From Marinirhabdus sp963799365 (lineage in GTDB: Bacteria; Bacteroidota; Bacteroidia; Flavobacteriales; Flavobacteriaceae), in assembly GCA_963799365.1 (NCBI GenBank), contig CAWCWV010000017.1, forward strand, positions 62,001 to 126,000: a stretch of DNA of 64,000 nt, in the 5' to 3' direction. Of the stretch, positions 28,635 to 37,802 are shown one piece after another. How positions within the stretch are numbered: position 1 is the first letter of the stretch; the number at the start of each line of letters is the position of its first letter. Below the pieces are notes generated by a model. It saw only the letters and a program-made list of their open reading frames with translations, was not told the origin of the DNA and did no database searches. A program made the translations under genes and the position numbers.

Positions 28635-31600
28635 TTACTCTTCTAATCTAATGTCAAGTCCCAGACCTTTCAATTCGTGCATAAGTACGTTGAATGATTC
28701 TGGCAATCCTGGTTCTGGCATAGCTTCCCCTTTTACGATACTCTCGTAGGTTTTTGCTCTACCTATAACATCATCAGATTTTACCGTCAATATTTCACGT
28801 AGGGTGCTTGAAGCTCCATAAGCCTCTAATGCCCATACCTCCATCTCACCAAAACGCTGACCACCAAACTGGGCTTTACCACCCAATGGTTGTTGTGTAA
28901 TTAATGAATACGGACCTATAGAACGTGCGTGCATCTTATCGTCCACCATATGTCCAAGTTTAAGCATATAGATAACACCAACGGTTGCTGGCTGATCAAA
29001 ACGTTGTCCTGTTCCACCATCATATAAATAGGTATGTCCGTAACGTGGAATTCCAGCTTCGTCGGTCAATTCATTGATCTGGTCTATGGTTGCTCCGTCA
29101 AAAATTGGGGTAGCATATTTTCTACCTAACTTCTGTCCAGCCCATCCAAGTACCGTCTCATAAATCTGACCAATGTTCATACGTGAAGGTACCCCAAGTG
29201 GGTTCAACACGATATCTACCGGAGTTCCATCTTCCAAGAAAGGCATATCTTCGTCACGAACTATTCGAGCTACAATACCCTTGTTTCCGTGACGTCCCGC
29301 CATCTTATCTCCTACTTTCAGTTTACGTTTCTTAGCAACATATACTTTCGCTAATTGTAAGATACCTGAAGGTAATTCATCACCCACAGAAATTGTAAAC
29401 TTCTCACGACGTAAGTTACCTTGTAAGTCATTCTCCTTTATACGGTAGTTGTGCATCAAATCACGAACCATGGTATTGGTTTCGTCATCTGTTGTCCAAA
29501 CTCCACCTACTAAGTGAGAATAATCGTCTACAGCGTTCAACATTTTAAGTGTAAATTTCTTTCCCTTTGGGAAAACAACTTCACCTAAGTCGTTGGTTAC
29601 ACCCTGCGCAGTTTTTCCACCTACAATAGCAAATAGTTTTTCAACTACTACATCTTTTAAGGCATCAAACTTACCATCGTATTCTATTTCTAATGCTGCG
29701 ATGTCTTCTTTATCTTTTGCTCTCTTTCGTTTGTCTTTAACAGCGCGAGCGAATAACTTCTTGTTAATTACCACTCCCCGTAGAGATGGAGACGCTTTTA
29801 ATGAAGCATCTTTTACATCTCCTGCTTTGTCACCAAAGATGGCTCGCAGTAATTTTTCTTCTGGCGTTGGATCGCTTTCTCCTTTTGGAGTGATCTTACC
29901 AATTAAGATATCACCTGGCTTTACTTCTGCACCTACGCGAATCATTCCGTTTTCATCCAGGTCTTTTGTAGCCTCTTCAGAAACGTTAGGAATGTCGTTG
30001 GTTAATTCTTCATTACCAAGTTTTGTATCACGAACTTCCAGCGAATACTCATCGATATGAATAGACGTAAAGATATCTTCGCGAACTACTTTTTCAGAAA
30101 TTACGATCGCATCCTCAAAGTTATACCCTTTCCAAGGCATGAAGGCTACTTTCATATTACGTCCTAGCGCCAACTCTCCTTTTTCGGTAGCATAACCCTG
30201 ACATAAAACCTGTCCTTTAGAAACTCTGTCACCTCTGCTTACAATAGGCTTTAAGTTAATAGAAGTACTTTGGTTTGTCTTTCTGAATTTTACCAACTGG
30301 TATGTTCTTGAGTCTTCATCAAAGCTAACCATACGCGCTTCTTCGGTACGGTCATATTTAATTGTAATCTCGTTTGCATCTACATATTCTACAACTCCGT
30401 CACCTTCTGCATTGATCAATACACGTGAGTCACTAGCAACCTGACGTTCCAGTCCAGTTCCTACAATTGGAGAATCTGCCAACAATAAAGGTACAGCCTG
30501 ACGCATCATGTTAGATCCCATCAAAGCACGGTTTGCATCATCATGTTCCAAGAACGGAATGAGCGACGCCGAAATAGACGAAATCTGGTTTGGTGCAACA
30601 TCGGCATAATTTACAGTGGTTGGATCTACTACAGGAAAGTCACCTTCCATACGTGCAATAACACGATCTGTATCAATCTGTCCCTCTTTTGTTAATGGGA
30701 TGTTGGCTTGTGCAATTAATTGTCCTTCTTCTTCTTCAGCTGAAAGGTATTGTGGTGTAGTTTTGAAATCTATCTTACCGTTTTCAACTTTTCTATATGG
30801 TGTCTCAATAAATCCTAAGTTATTCACCTTCGCATAAACCGAAAGTGAAGAAATTAGACCAATGTTTGGTCCCTCAGGAGTTTCAATTGGACATAATCTT
30901 CCGTAGTGTGTATAGTGTACATCACGTACCTCAAATCCTGCTCGTTCTCTAGATAAACCACCTGGCCCTAGTGCCGAAAGTCGACGCTTGTGCGTGATTT
31001 CTGCCAAAGGGTTGGTCTGGTCCATAAACTGAGACAACTGGTTGGTACCAAAGAATGAGTTAATAACTGAAGACAAAGTCTTTGCGTTTATCAAATCTAT
31101 CGGAGTAAACACCTCGTTGTCACGTACGTTCATACGCTCACGAATTGTTCTTGCCATACGTGCAAGACCAACACCAAATTGAGAAGATAATTGCTCCCCT
31201 ACAGTACGCACACGACGGTTAGATAAGTGATCAATATCATCAATCTCTGCTTTAGAGTTGATCAATTCAATAAGGTATTTCACAATTGTGATGATGTCTA
31301 ATTTGGTCAAGACCTGCTTGTCCATTTCAATATCCAATTGTAATTTTTTGTTCATACGGTAACGTCCAACTTCACCAAGGTTATATCTCTGATCTGAGAA
31401 GAATAACTTGTTGATAATCCCACGAGCAGTTTCCTCATCTGGCGGCTCTGCGTTACGTAATTGTCTATAGATATGTTCTACCGCTTCTTTTTCTGAATTG
31501 GTAGGATCCTTTTGTAAGGTATTGTGGATAATTGCATAATCTGCTTGCAAGTTATCTTCTTTATGCAACAGAATAGTTTTTGAACCTGAGTCCAAAATCT

Positions 31601-32447
31601 CATCGATATGTTCTTTTTCAAGAACTGTGTCACGGTCTAGTACAATCTCGTTACGTTCAATGGATACTACTTCACCAGTATCTTCGTCCACGAAATCTTC
31701 ATGCCATGTCTTCAATACACGAGCAGCAAGTTTGCGACCCATATATTTTTTAAGTCCTGTTTTGCTAGCTTTTACTTCTTCTGCAAGGTCAAAGATTTCA
31801 AGGATGTCCTTATCTCTTTCAAAACCAATAGCTCGGAAAAGCGTCGTTACAGGTAATTTTTTCTTTCTATCGATATAGGCGTACATCACGCTATTAATAT
31901 CGGTAGCGAATTCAATCCATGAACCTTTAAAAGGAATTACACGGGCTGAATATAATTTGGTTCCATTTGCGTGGAATGATTGTCCAAAGAAAACACCAGG
32001 TGAACGGTGTAACTGAGATACTACCACACGTTCTGCACCGTTGATGCAAAAAGTTCCAGAAGGCGTCATGTAAGGGATAGTCCCTAAGTACACATCCTGT
32101 ACGATAGTTTCAAAATCTTCGTGTTCGTCATCTGTACAATACAATTTTAGACGTGCTTTTAAAGGCACACTGTAGGTAAGGCCACGTTCAATACACTCTT
32201 GAATAGAGTATCTTGGTGGATCTACGAAATAGTCTAAAAATTCTAATACAAATTGATTACGTGTATCTGTAATCGGGAAATTTTCTAAGAAGGTCTTGTA
32301 TAATCCTTCTTGACCTCTTTCTTCTGACTTGGTTTCCAACTGGAAAAAATCCTGAAAGGATTTAATCTGTATGTCCAAAAAGTCCGGGTAATCCGGCTTA
32401 TTCTGTACAGAGGAAAAATTCAATCTTTCAGTTTGCGTTGCTGACAT
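28635..32447 (-). CDS. rpoB: RNA polymerase subunit beta
   Basis: 1270 aa, complete. The rifampicin-pocket region reads SQFMDQTNPLAEITHKRRLS followed by ALGPGGL, with the residues usually mutated in resistance (Asp, His and Ser) in their sensitive state. RERAGFEVRDVH, the C-terminal KVGDKMAGRHGNKG and GGKAQFGGQRFGEMEVWALE are all present. It is the central catalytic subunit. It lies downstream of rplL with a 149-bp spacer that holds a long hairpin, a usual site for attenuating rpoBC relative to ribosomal protein genes. Confidence 0.98.
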   Translation of the reverse strand: MSATQTERLNFSSVQNKPDYPDFLDIQIKSFQDFFQLETKSEERGQEGLYKTFLENFPITDTRNQFVLEFLDYFVDPPRYSIQECIERGLTYSVPLKARLKLYCTDDEHEDFETIVQDVYLGTIPYMTPSGTFCINGAERVVVSQLHRSPGVFFGQSFHANGTKLYSARVIPFKGSWIEFATDINSVMYAYIDRKKKLPVTTLFRAIGFERDKDILEIFDLAEEVKASKTGLKKYMGRKLAARVLKTWHEDFVDEDTGEVVSIERNEIVLDRDTVLEKEHIDEILDSGSKTILLHKEDNLQADYAIIHNTLQKDPTNSEKEAVEHIYRQLRNAEPPDEETARGIINKLFFSDQRYNLGEVGRYRMNKKLQLDIEMDKQVLTKLDIITIVKYLIELINSKAEIDDIDHLSNRRVRTVGEQLSSQFGVGLARMARTIRERMNVRDNEVFTPIDLINAKTLSSVINSFFGTNQLSQFMDQTNPLAEITHKRRLSALGPGGLSRERAGFEVRDVHYTHYGRLCPIETPEGPNIGLISSLSVYAKVNNLGFIETPYRKVENGKIDFKTTPQYLSAEEEEGQLIAQANIPLTKEGQIDTDRVIARMEGDFPVVDPTTVNYADVAPNQISSISASLIPFLEHDDANRALMGSNMMRQAVPLLLADSPIVGTGLERQVASDSRVLINAEGDGVVEYVDANEITIKYDRTEEARMVSFDEDSRTYQLVKFRKTNQSTSINLKPIVSRGDRVSKGQVLCQGYATEKGELALGRNMKVAFMPWKGYNFEDAIVISEKVVREDIFTSIHIDEYSLEVRDTKLGNEELTNDIPNVSEEATKDLDENGMIRVGAEVKPGDILIGKITPKGESDPTPEEKLLRAIFGDKAGDVKDASLKASPSLRGVVINKKLFARAVKDKRKRAKDKEDIAALEIEYDGKFDALKDVVVEKLFAIVGGKTAQGVTNDLGEVVFPKGKKFTLKMLNAVDDYSHLVGGVWTTDDETNTMVRDLMHNYRIKENDLQGNLRREKFTISVGDELPSGILQLAKVYVAKKRKLKVGDKMAGRHGNKGIVARIVRDEDMPFLEDGTPVDIVLNPLGVPSRMNIGQIYETVLGWAGQKLGRKYATPIFDGATIDQINELTDEAGIPRYGHTYLYDGGTGQRFDQPATVGVIYMLKLGHMVDDKMHARSIGPYSLITQQPLGGKAQFGGQRFGEMEVWALEAYGASSTLREILTVKSDDVIGRAKTYESIVKGEAMPEPGLPESFNVLMHELKGLGLDIRLEE

Positions 32448-32524
32448 CTATGGACGGAATTTTAATTAAAATTATGGGTGTGTGCGCATACTCATTTCAT
32501 TGTTCACCTTTATATACGCAAAAT

Positions 32525-32573
32525 GGTTTAGGTCTTTTCCGCCCCGATTAGTATCGGGGGAAAGACCTAAACC
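32525..32573 (-). promoter_or_regulatory. long hairpin in the rplL-rpoB spacer (attenuator or RNase III site)
   Basis: GGTTTAGGTCTTT pairs with AAAGACCTAAACC (13 bp); inside it, CCCCGAT pairs with ATCGGGG. On the minus strand only a short ATTTT follows, so it looks like a leaky terminator or RNA-processing site. Position and strength fit the partial attenuation known between rplL and rpoB in other bacteria. The inner GC-rich palindrome resembles the one inserted in the tRNA-Tyr array at 37.9-38.6 kb. Confidence 0.7.
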
Positions 32574-32596
32574 TTAAGGTTTGAAGTGTAGTTGGC

Positions 32597-32971
32597 TTAC
32601 TTAAGCTCAACCTCTGCTCCAGCTTCTTCTAGTTGAGCTTTAAGGGCTTCAGCTTCGTCTTTAGAGACACCTTCCTTAATTGGAGAAGGTGCATTATCAA
32701 CCAATTCTTTTGCGTCTTTAAGACCAGCACCAGTTAATTCCTTAACTAGTTTTACAACTGCAAGTTTAGAACCTCCAGCGGCTGTAAGAATTACGTCGAA
32801 TTCTGTTTGCTCTTCAGCGGCTTCAGCACCAGCACCACCACCAGCAGCAACAGCTACAGCTGCAGCAGCAGGCTCGATACCGTACTCATCTTTTAATATT
32901 GTTGCTAATTCATTAACTTCCTTTACAGTTAAGTTAACCAATTTTTCTGCGAAATCTTTTAAATCTGCCAT
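32597..32971 (-). CDS. rplL: 50S ribosomal protein bL12 (L7/L12)
   Basis: 124 aa: N-terminal dimerisation helices, an Ala/Gly-rich hinge (about residues 37-55) and the C-terminal factor-binding domain (EFDVILTAAGGSKLAVVKLV, GLKDAKELVDNAP). It forms the ribosomal stalk that recruits translational GTPases such as the EF-Tu and RF3 encoded nearby. Order rplJ-rplL with a gap of about 55 bp. Confidence 0.97.
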   Translation of the reverse strand: MADLKDFAEKLVNLTVKEVNELATILKDEYGIEPAAAAVAVAAGGGAGAEAAEEQTEFDVILTAAGGSKLAVVKLVKELTGAGLKDAKELVDNAPSPIKEGVSKDEAEALKAQLEEAGAEVELK

Positions 32972-33026
32972 TTTCTATCGTTTTTAAAAAGTGTAATTTA
33001 TTATTTGTATTTAATTAGTGCTTTGT

Positions 33027-33548
33027 TTATTCGGGTCTTTCCGAAAGTGTTTTTACAAGGCCTGCAATCGTGTTTCCTCCACTCTTAAGTGCAGAGATAA
33101 CATTCTTGGCAGGAGATTGAAGTAATCCAATGATGTCTCCAATAAGCTCTTCTCTAGACTTAATGTCTACAAGAGCATCTAGTTGATCATCTCCTACGTA
33201 AATTGTTTCTTCAATAAAGGCTCCTTTCAATAAAGGCTTTTCAGATTTTTTTCTGAATTCTTTAATTACTTTCGCAGGCGCATTACTTGCCTCTGAAACC
33301 ATTAAAGAAATGTTTCCTTTAAGTACTCCGGATAATTCACCGAAATCTTTATCTGAAGCTTCCATCGCCTTTGCAAGCAATGTATTCTTCACCACATTTA
33401 ACTTAACACCTGCTTTATAACAAGCACGACGTAAGTTTGAGGTAGCTCCTGCATCTAAGCCTGAAATGTCTGCTAAATAAATAGTAGCATTCTCAGATAA
33501 CTGTGCAGTCAAGGTTTCAATTACTTGTGATTTTTCTTCTCTAGTCAT
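33027..33548 (-). CDS. rplJ: 50S ribosomal protein uL10
   Basis: 173 aa. It binds 23S rRNA and anchors the L12 dimers. The N-terminal part (MTREEKSQVIETL, ISGLDAGATSNLRRACYKAG) and the central KNTLLAKAM are typical of the family, and the C-terminal helix carries the L12 sites. It is preceded by rplA with an 11-bp gap. In other bacteria L10 represses its own mRNA; no leader structure was identified here. Confidence 0.97.
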   Translation of the reverse strand: MTREEKSQVIETLTAQLSENATIYLADISGLDAGATSNLRRACYKAGVKLNVVKNTLLAKAMEASDKDFGELSGVLKGNISLMVSEASNAPAKVIKEFRKKSEKPLLKGAFIEETIYVGDDQLDALVDIKSREELIGDIIGLLQSPAKNVISALKSGGNTIAGLVKTLSERPE

Positions 33549-33559
33549 ATCTTCTATCT

Positions 33560-34255
33560 TTACTGCTCAGTAAATCTTTTAGTATCAATTTGAACTGAAG
33601 GAGACATCGTAGAAGACATAAATATGCTCTGAATGTAAACTCCCTTAGCCGCTTGAGGCTTCAATTTTACCAATGTGGTTAATAATTCTCTTGCGTTTCC
33701 TGCAATTTTATCGGCATCGAAAGATGCTTTTCCAACTGCGGCGTGAATGATACCGGTTTTATCAACTTTAAAGTCGATTTTACCAGCTTTCACATCTGAA
33801 ACTGCTTTAGCAACATCCATTGTTACAGTACCAGTCTTTGGGTTTGGCATTAAGCCACGAGGACCTAATACACGTCCTAAGGGACCTAATTTACCCATCA
33901 CACTTGGCATTGTTACAATTACGTCAACATCTGTCCAACCTCCTTTAATCTTGTCGAGGTACTCGTCTAATCCAACGTAATCTGCTCCAGCTTCTTTAGC
34001 TTCGGCCTCCTTGTCTGGAGTTACCAATGCTAATACCTTCACGTCTTTACCCGTTCCGTGTGGAAGGGTTACAACCCCACGTACCATTTGGTTTGCTTTA
34101 CGTGGATCCACATTTAAGCGTACCGCTAGGTCTACAGAGGGATCAAAATTTACGTTAGAGATCTCTTTTATTAAAGCAGAAGCTTCAGCAACAGTATAGG
34201 TTTTATCCTCTACTTTCTGAACAGCTTCCTTTTGCTTTTTTGTTAATCTTGCCAT
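33560..34255 (-). CDS. rplA: 50S ribosomal protein uL1
   Basis: 231 aa, the usual length. Family segments visible: MARLTKKQKEAV, PHGTGKDVKVL, GLMPNPKTGTVT, and YIQSIFMSSTMSPSVQID near the end. It forms the L1 stalk at the E site and in many bacteria represses the rplK-rplA mRNA. It follows rplK in the conserved order. Confidence 0.97.
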   Translation of the reverse strand: MARLTKKQKEAVQKVEDKTYTVAEASALIKEISNVNFDPSVDLAVRLNVDPRKANQMVRGVVTLPHGTGKDVKVLALVTPDKEAEAKEAGADYVGLDEYLDKIKGGWTDVDVIVTMPSVMGKLGPLGRVLGPRGLMPNPKTGTVTMDVAKAVSDVKAGKIDFKVDKTGIIHAAVGKASFDADKIAGNARELLTTLVKLKPQAAKGVYIQSIFMSSTMSPSVQIDTKRFTEQ

Positions 34256-34275
34256 TTTATAGATTCTTTTTTGGA

Positions 34276-34714
34276 TTAAAAAGGAGCTGCTCCTTTTATT
34301 TTAACTCCCATAGATCTTGCAGTACCAGCTACCATTTTCATAGCAGACTCTACGGTAAACGCATTAAGATCTGGCATTTTGTCTTTCTGCAATCGTTTTA
34401 ACCTGATCCCAGGAAATAGTTGCTACCTTATTGATGTGTGGTTCACCAGAGCCCTTTTTAGCTTTAGCGGCCTCTAGGATTTGTACTGCAGCAGGTGGAG
34501 TCTTAATAACAAAGTCGAAAGACTTGTCTTTAAAAACTGTAATCTGTACAGGCAATACTTTTCCTTGTTTATCTTGGGTTCTTGCATTGAATTGCTTACA
34601 GAATTCCATGATATTTACACCGGCAGCACCTAATGCTGGTCCAACTGGTGGAGACGGGTTTGCCGCTCCTCCGCGAACTTGCAGTTTTACTACTTTATCT
34701 ACTTCTTTTGCCAT
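34276..34714 (-). CDS. rplK: 50S ribosomal protein uL11, broken by a +1 shift near the C-terminus
   Basis: The intact frame gives only 116 aa (34364-34714), ending TIAERQNARS, whereas uL11 is about 140-145 aa. Dropping one A from the AAA run at 34384-34386 (minus strand GCAGAAAGAC becoming GCAGAAGAC) restores the typical end, KMPDLNAFTVESAMKMVAGT and ARSMGVKI, with a stop at 34276-34278 and 145 aa in total. The N-terminal part (KLQVRGGAANPSPPVGPALG) is normal. uL11 supports the GTPase-associated centre and the stringent response. As it is expected in every ribosome, a sequence error is the simplest explanation; programmed frameshifting is possible but not known for this gene. Confidence 0.93.
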
Positions 34715-34783
34715 TGTATTAGTTTAAAATTTGATTTCTCTAAAGTGGAAGCCTGAGAAAAATCTATTTATAGCGTGTAACAA

Positions 34784-35338
34784 TTATACTTTTTCTACTT
34801 GCATATAGCTTAGCTCTAATGGTGTTTTTCTTCCGAAAATCTTTACCATTACTTCTAGCTTACGCTTTTCTTCGTTTATCTTCTCAACAGTTCCATTGAA
34901 ACCGTTAAAAGGACCGTCGATTACCTTGATGGTTTCACCAATTGTAAACGGAATATTTACATTATCATCTTTAACTGAAAGCTCATCTACTTTCCCTAAC
35001 ATTCTATTTACTTCAGACTGTCTTAGCGGTACCGGTTCGCCACCTTTGGTTTCACCCAAAAAGCCAATCACTCCGTTAATAGATTTGATAATATGAGGTA
35101 TTTCACCTGCCAAACTCGCTTGGATCATAATATATCCAGGAAAGTAAACACGTTCTTTGTTTATTTTCTTTCCATCACGAATTTGTATAACTTTTTCAGT
35201 AGGAACAAGAACTTGCTCGATATAGTCCTGCAAATCCAGACGTGTAATTTCTCTGTCTATTGCAATCTTTATCTTGTTTTCCTGCCCGCTAACCGAACGG
35301 ACTACATACCATCGCTTTGTACTTGTTGTTTCGGTCAT
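34784..35338 (-). CDS. nusG: transcription termination/antitermination factor NusG
   Basis: An RNA polymerase-binding factor with an N-terminal NGN domain (KRWYVVRSVSGQENKIK, VYFPGYIMIQ) and a C-terminal KOW domain (VIDGPFNGFNGTVEKINEEK). The frame is open back to 35356, but that would overlap secE by about 16 bp; the ATG at 35338 (MTETTSTKRWYVV, 184 aa) lies just past the secE stop and is preferred. Confidence 0.96.
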   Translation of the reverse strand: MTETTSTKRWYVVRSVSGQENKIKIAIDREITRLDLQDYIEQVLVPTEKVIQIRDGKKINKERVYFPGYIMIQASLAGEIPHIIKSINGVIGFLGETKGGEPVPLRQSEVNRMLGKVDELSVKDDNVNIPFTIGETIKVIDGPFNGFNGTVEKINEEKRKLEVMVKIFGRKTPLELSYMQVEKV

Positions 35339-35340
35339 AC

Positions 35341-35529
35341 TTACGACTTGATCCAATTAAAATACTGCTCTATAACACTACTAAACACTTGATCTACACC
35401 AAATACTGCTAATGCCAAAATCACAGAAAACACAGCAACAATTACTGTTAATTTTTGTGCTTCACCCATTTCAGGCCACGATACGTGTTTCGTTAGTTCG
35501 TTATAAGATTCTTTAATATAGTTTACCAT
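35341..35529 (-). CDS. secE: preprotein translocase subunit SecE
   Basis: 62 aa with a single membrane segment (about 31-52: LTVIVAVFSVILALAVF) after the conserved amphipathic part YIKESYNELTKHVSWPEMGEA. A minimal one-span SecE of the SecYEG channel. It lies directly before nusG and after tRNA-Trp, in the conserved order. Confidence 0.95.
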   Translation of the reverse strand: MVNYIKESYNELTKHVSWPEMGEAQKLTVIVAVFSVILALAVFGVDQVFSSVIEQYFNWIKS

Positions 35530-35580
35530 TGTAATTGGTTTTATATTTTTTTTCTGAAATAATCTTCAGGTTCTTTGCAC

Positions 35581-35680
35581 ACTTCGACTTCGCTCAGTGC
35601 AGGCTTATTGAAAGACTCTCTTCGACTTCACACTTAAAAAATGTTTCGCTCAGGACAGGCTTCTCGCCTCTTGCATTATA
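35581..35680. repeat. dispersed CTTCGACT-GCTCAG repeat copies
   Basis: The secE-tRNA-Trp spacer holds ACTTCGACTTCGCTCAGTGCAGGC and a second, partly degenerate copy (TCTTCGACTTCACAC ... TTTCGCTCAGGACAGGC). A related copy (CCTTCGACTATGCTCAGGA) occurs near 38761. Such short elements are scattered in flavobacterial spacers; the function is unknown. Confidence 0.55.
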
Positions 35681-35723
35681 TCAATAAACTCTAGATTAAG
35701 CTTTCAACTCTAATCTTGTTTAG

Positions 35724-35796
35724 CACGGGTTGAGAGACTCGAACTCACGACACCTGGTTTTGGAGACCAGTGCTCTACCAACTGAGCTAAACCCGT
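35724..35796 (-). tRNA. tRNA-Trp (CCA anticodon)
   Basis: 73 nt. Acceptor stem ACGGGTT pairs with AACCCGT, discriminator G. Anticodon arm CTGGT-CTCCAAA-ACCAG reads CCA. The T loop GTTCGAGT is present. The 3' CCA is not encoded. It lies between tuf and secE. Confidence 0.95.
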
Positions 35797-35843
35797 ATGC
35801 AGGGTTTTATAGTTATAACTATGTGCACCCGTTATAAAAGTCA

Positions 35844-35870
35844 AGGCGTTCCATTATAAACGGAACACCT
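35844..35870 (-). terminator. hairpin between tuf and tRNA-Trp
   Basis: AGGTGTTCC pairs with GGAACGCCT (one G-T pair) just past the tuf stop. On the minus strand TTGACTTTTATAAC follows, a weak T run. It could be a terminator or a processing hairpin before tRNA-Trp. Confidence 0.5.
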
Positions 35871-35893
35871 TTACCTTTATTTATATACTTAAA

Positions 35894-37081
35894 TTAGTCT
35901 AAGATTTCAGTAACCTGACCGGCACCTACTGTTCTACCACCCTCACGAATTGCAAAACGAAGACCAACGTTCATTGCGATTGCTTGAATAAGCTCAACGT
36001 GGATAGTTAAGTTATCTCCAGGCATTACCATTTCAACTCCATCAGGAAGACTTATGTTTCCAGTTACATCAGTAGTACGTACGTAAAACTGTGGACGGTA
36101 GTTATTATGGAATGGAGTGTGACGTCCACCTTCTTCTTTTTTAAGAACGTATACCTCAGCCTTGAATTTAGCATGTGGCGTTACAGATCCTGGCTTAGTA
36201 ATTACCATACCTCTAGAGATTTGAGACTTCTCAATACCTCTTAAAAGAATACCAGCATTATCTCCAGCTTCACCTCTGTTCAAGATTTGACGGAACATTT
36301 CAATACCAGTAATAGTAGAGTTTAATTTCTCTGCTCCCATTCCAATGATCTCAACAGGATCTCCAGTGTTAGCAATACCAGTTTCGATACGTCCTGTAGC
36401 TACAGTTCCACGACCAGTAATAGAGAATACATCTTCAATAGGCATTAAGAAAGGCTTGTCTACTTCACGAAGTGGCTCTTCAATCCAGGTATCTACAGCT
36501 GCCATTAATTCAACAACGGTATCTACCCATTTTTGCTCACCGTTCAATGCTCCAAGAGCAGAACCAGCGATTACAGGTCCGTTATCACCATCATACTCGT
36601 AGAAAGAAAGAAGATCTCTGATCTCCATTTCTACTAGCTCCAATAATTCCTCATCATCAACCATATCTACTTTGTTCATAAATACAACGATACGTGGAAT
36701 ACCTACCTGACGTCCTAAAAGGATGTGTTCACGAGTTTGTGGCATTGGACCATCTGTAGCAGCAACTACTAAGATAGCACCGTCCATTTGTGCAGCACCA
36801 GTAACCATGTTCTTTACGTAATCGGCGTGACCTGGACAGTCAACGTGAGCGTAGTGACGATTTGCTGTTGCGTACTCAACGTGTGAAGAGTTAATTGTAA
36901 TACCTCTTTCTTTTTCTTCAGGAGCATTATCAATTTGATCGAAAGCAGAAGCTTTAGAATAACCTAAATCTGCCAATACTTTAGTAATTGCAGCAGTTAA
37001 TGTTGTTTTACCGTGATCTACGTGTCCAATTGTACCAACGTTTAAGTGGGGTTTCGACCGATCGTATGTTTCTTTTGCCAT
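35894..37081 (-). CDS. tuf: elongation factor Tu
   Basis: 395 aa, full length. GTPase motifs GHVDHGKTTLTAAI, DCPGHADYVKNM and MNKVDM are intact, as are domain II/III segments such as GRGTVATGRIETG and the end REGGRTVGAGQVTEILD. It delivers aminoacyl-tRNA to the ribosome. It is preceded by four tRNA genes and followed by tRNA-Trp and secE, the same order as E. coli thrU-tyrU-glyT-thrT-tufB followed by secE-nusG. Confidence 0.98.
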   Translation of the reverse strand: MAKETYDRSKPHLNVGTIGHVDHGKTTLTAAITKVLADLGYSKASAFDQIDNAPEEKERGITINSSHVEYATANRHYAHVDCPGHADYVKNMVTGAAQMDGAILVVAATDGPMPQTREHILLGRQVGIPRIVVFMNKVDMVDDEELLELVEMEIRDLLSFYEYDGDNGPVIAGSALGALNGEQKWVDTVVELMAAVDTWIEEPLREVDKPFLMPIEDVFSITGRGTVATGRIETGIANTGDPVEIIGMGAEKLNSTITGIEMFRQILNRGEAGDNAGILLRGIEKSQISRGMVITKPGSVTPHAKFKAEVYVLKKEEGGRHTPFHNNYRPQFYVRTTDVTGNISLPDGVEMVMPGDNLTIHVELIQAIAMNVGLRFAIREGGRTVGAGQVTEILD

Positions 37082-37136
37082 TTTGTATTAATTTAAATCT
37101 TAGTTATATATTAGTGTTCAATTTTATGCTGTGTTG

Positions 37137-37208
37137 AGCCAATGATGAGATTCGAACTCATGACCTCTTCCTTACCAAGGAAACGCTCTACCCCTGAGCC
37201 ACACCGGC
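37137..37208 (-). tRNA. tRNA-Thr (GGU anticodon)
   Basis: 72 nt. Acceptor GCCGGTG pairs with CATTGGC with two G-U pairs; the anticodon loop TTGGTAA reads GGT; T loop GTTCGAAT. It is immediately upstream of tuf, equivalent in place to E. coli thrT. Confidence 0.95.
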
Positions 37209-37296
37209 GTAAAGTGTTTATTTCTTTAACCCCCAAAAGCCTCAAAGAGGCATTAACTTTAAAGGAAAAAGACCTGCCTTCGCAGGAATACTTTAG

Positions 37297-37369
37297 AGCG
37301 GGAGACCAGGTTCGAACTGGCGACATTCAGCTTGGAAGGCTGACGCTCTACCAACTGAGCTACTCCCGC
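37297..37369 (-). tRNA. tRNA-Gly (UCC anticodon)
   Basis: 73 nt. Acceptor GCGGGAG pairs with CTCCCGC, discriminator T; anticodon arm TCAGC-CTTCCAA-GCTGA reads TCC; T loop GTTCGAAC. It is equivalent in place to E. coli glyT. Confidence 0.95.
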
Positions 37370-37500
37370 ATTTATTATAGCTTAAAACAACTATAAATGG
37401 TATTCAATATTTCAATTTATTCGAGATATACCGCTCGAAATCGGGGTGCAAAGGTAATGAATTGTTTTCAAAAAACAGAACACTCTTTGCGATTAATTTA

Positions 37501-37693
37501 GATTACCTCCTTACGTCGGTGATCCTGTTCGGGTGACCCCGAACAAAGTTTTAAAAACGCAACTTTACAAAAGCGAGCTTCTCAAACCTCAATTCACATT
37601 CAGAGAACATTTGGATTACCTCCTTACGTCGGTGATCCTGTTCGGGTGACCCCGAACAAAGATTTAAAAACACAACTTTACAAAAGCGAGCTT
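37501..37693 (-). repeat. two 80-bp direct repeats (113-bp spacing) in the tRNA-Tyr/tRNA-Gly spacer
   Basis: Copies at 37501-37580 and 37614-37693 start GATTACCTCCTTACGTCGGT and differ at only a few bases. Each holds a perfect 7-bp hairpin, GTTCGGG-TGAC-CCCGAAC (first copy 37527-37544), next to an AT-rich stretch reading AAATCTTTG or AAACTTTG on the minus strand. They could be a duplicated promoter region with a GC-rich start site for tRNA-Gly/tRNA-Thr/tuf, or duplicated processing hairpins. The gap 37370-37720 holds nothing else. Confidence 0.8.
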
Positions 37694-37720
37694 TTGACAG
37701 TTGCTTATTTTAAATCTTTG

Positions 37721-37802
<82 letters not shown>

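Noticed and set aside
34276..34714. Programmed +1 frameshift in rplK as in RF2
   Set aside because: No in-frame stop with RF2-like context at the shift point is seen, and similar single-base insertions occur in unrelated genes; reported only as something to check.
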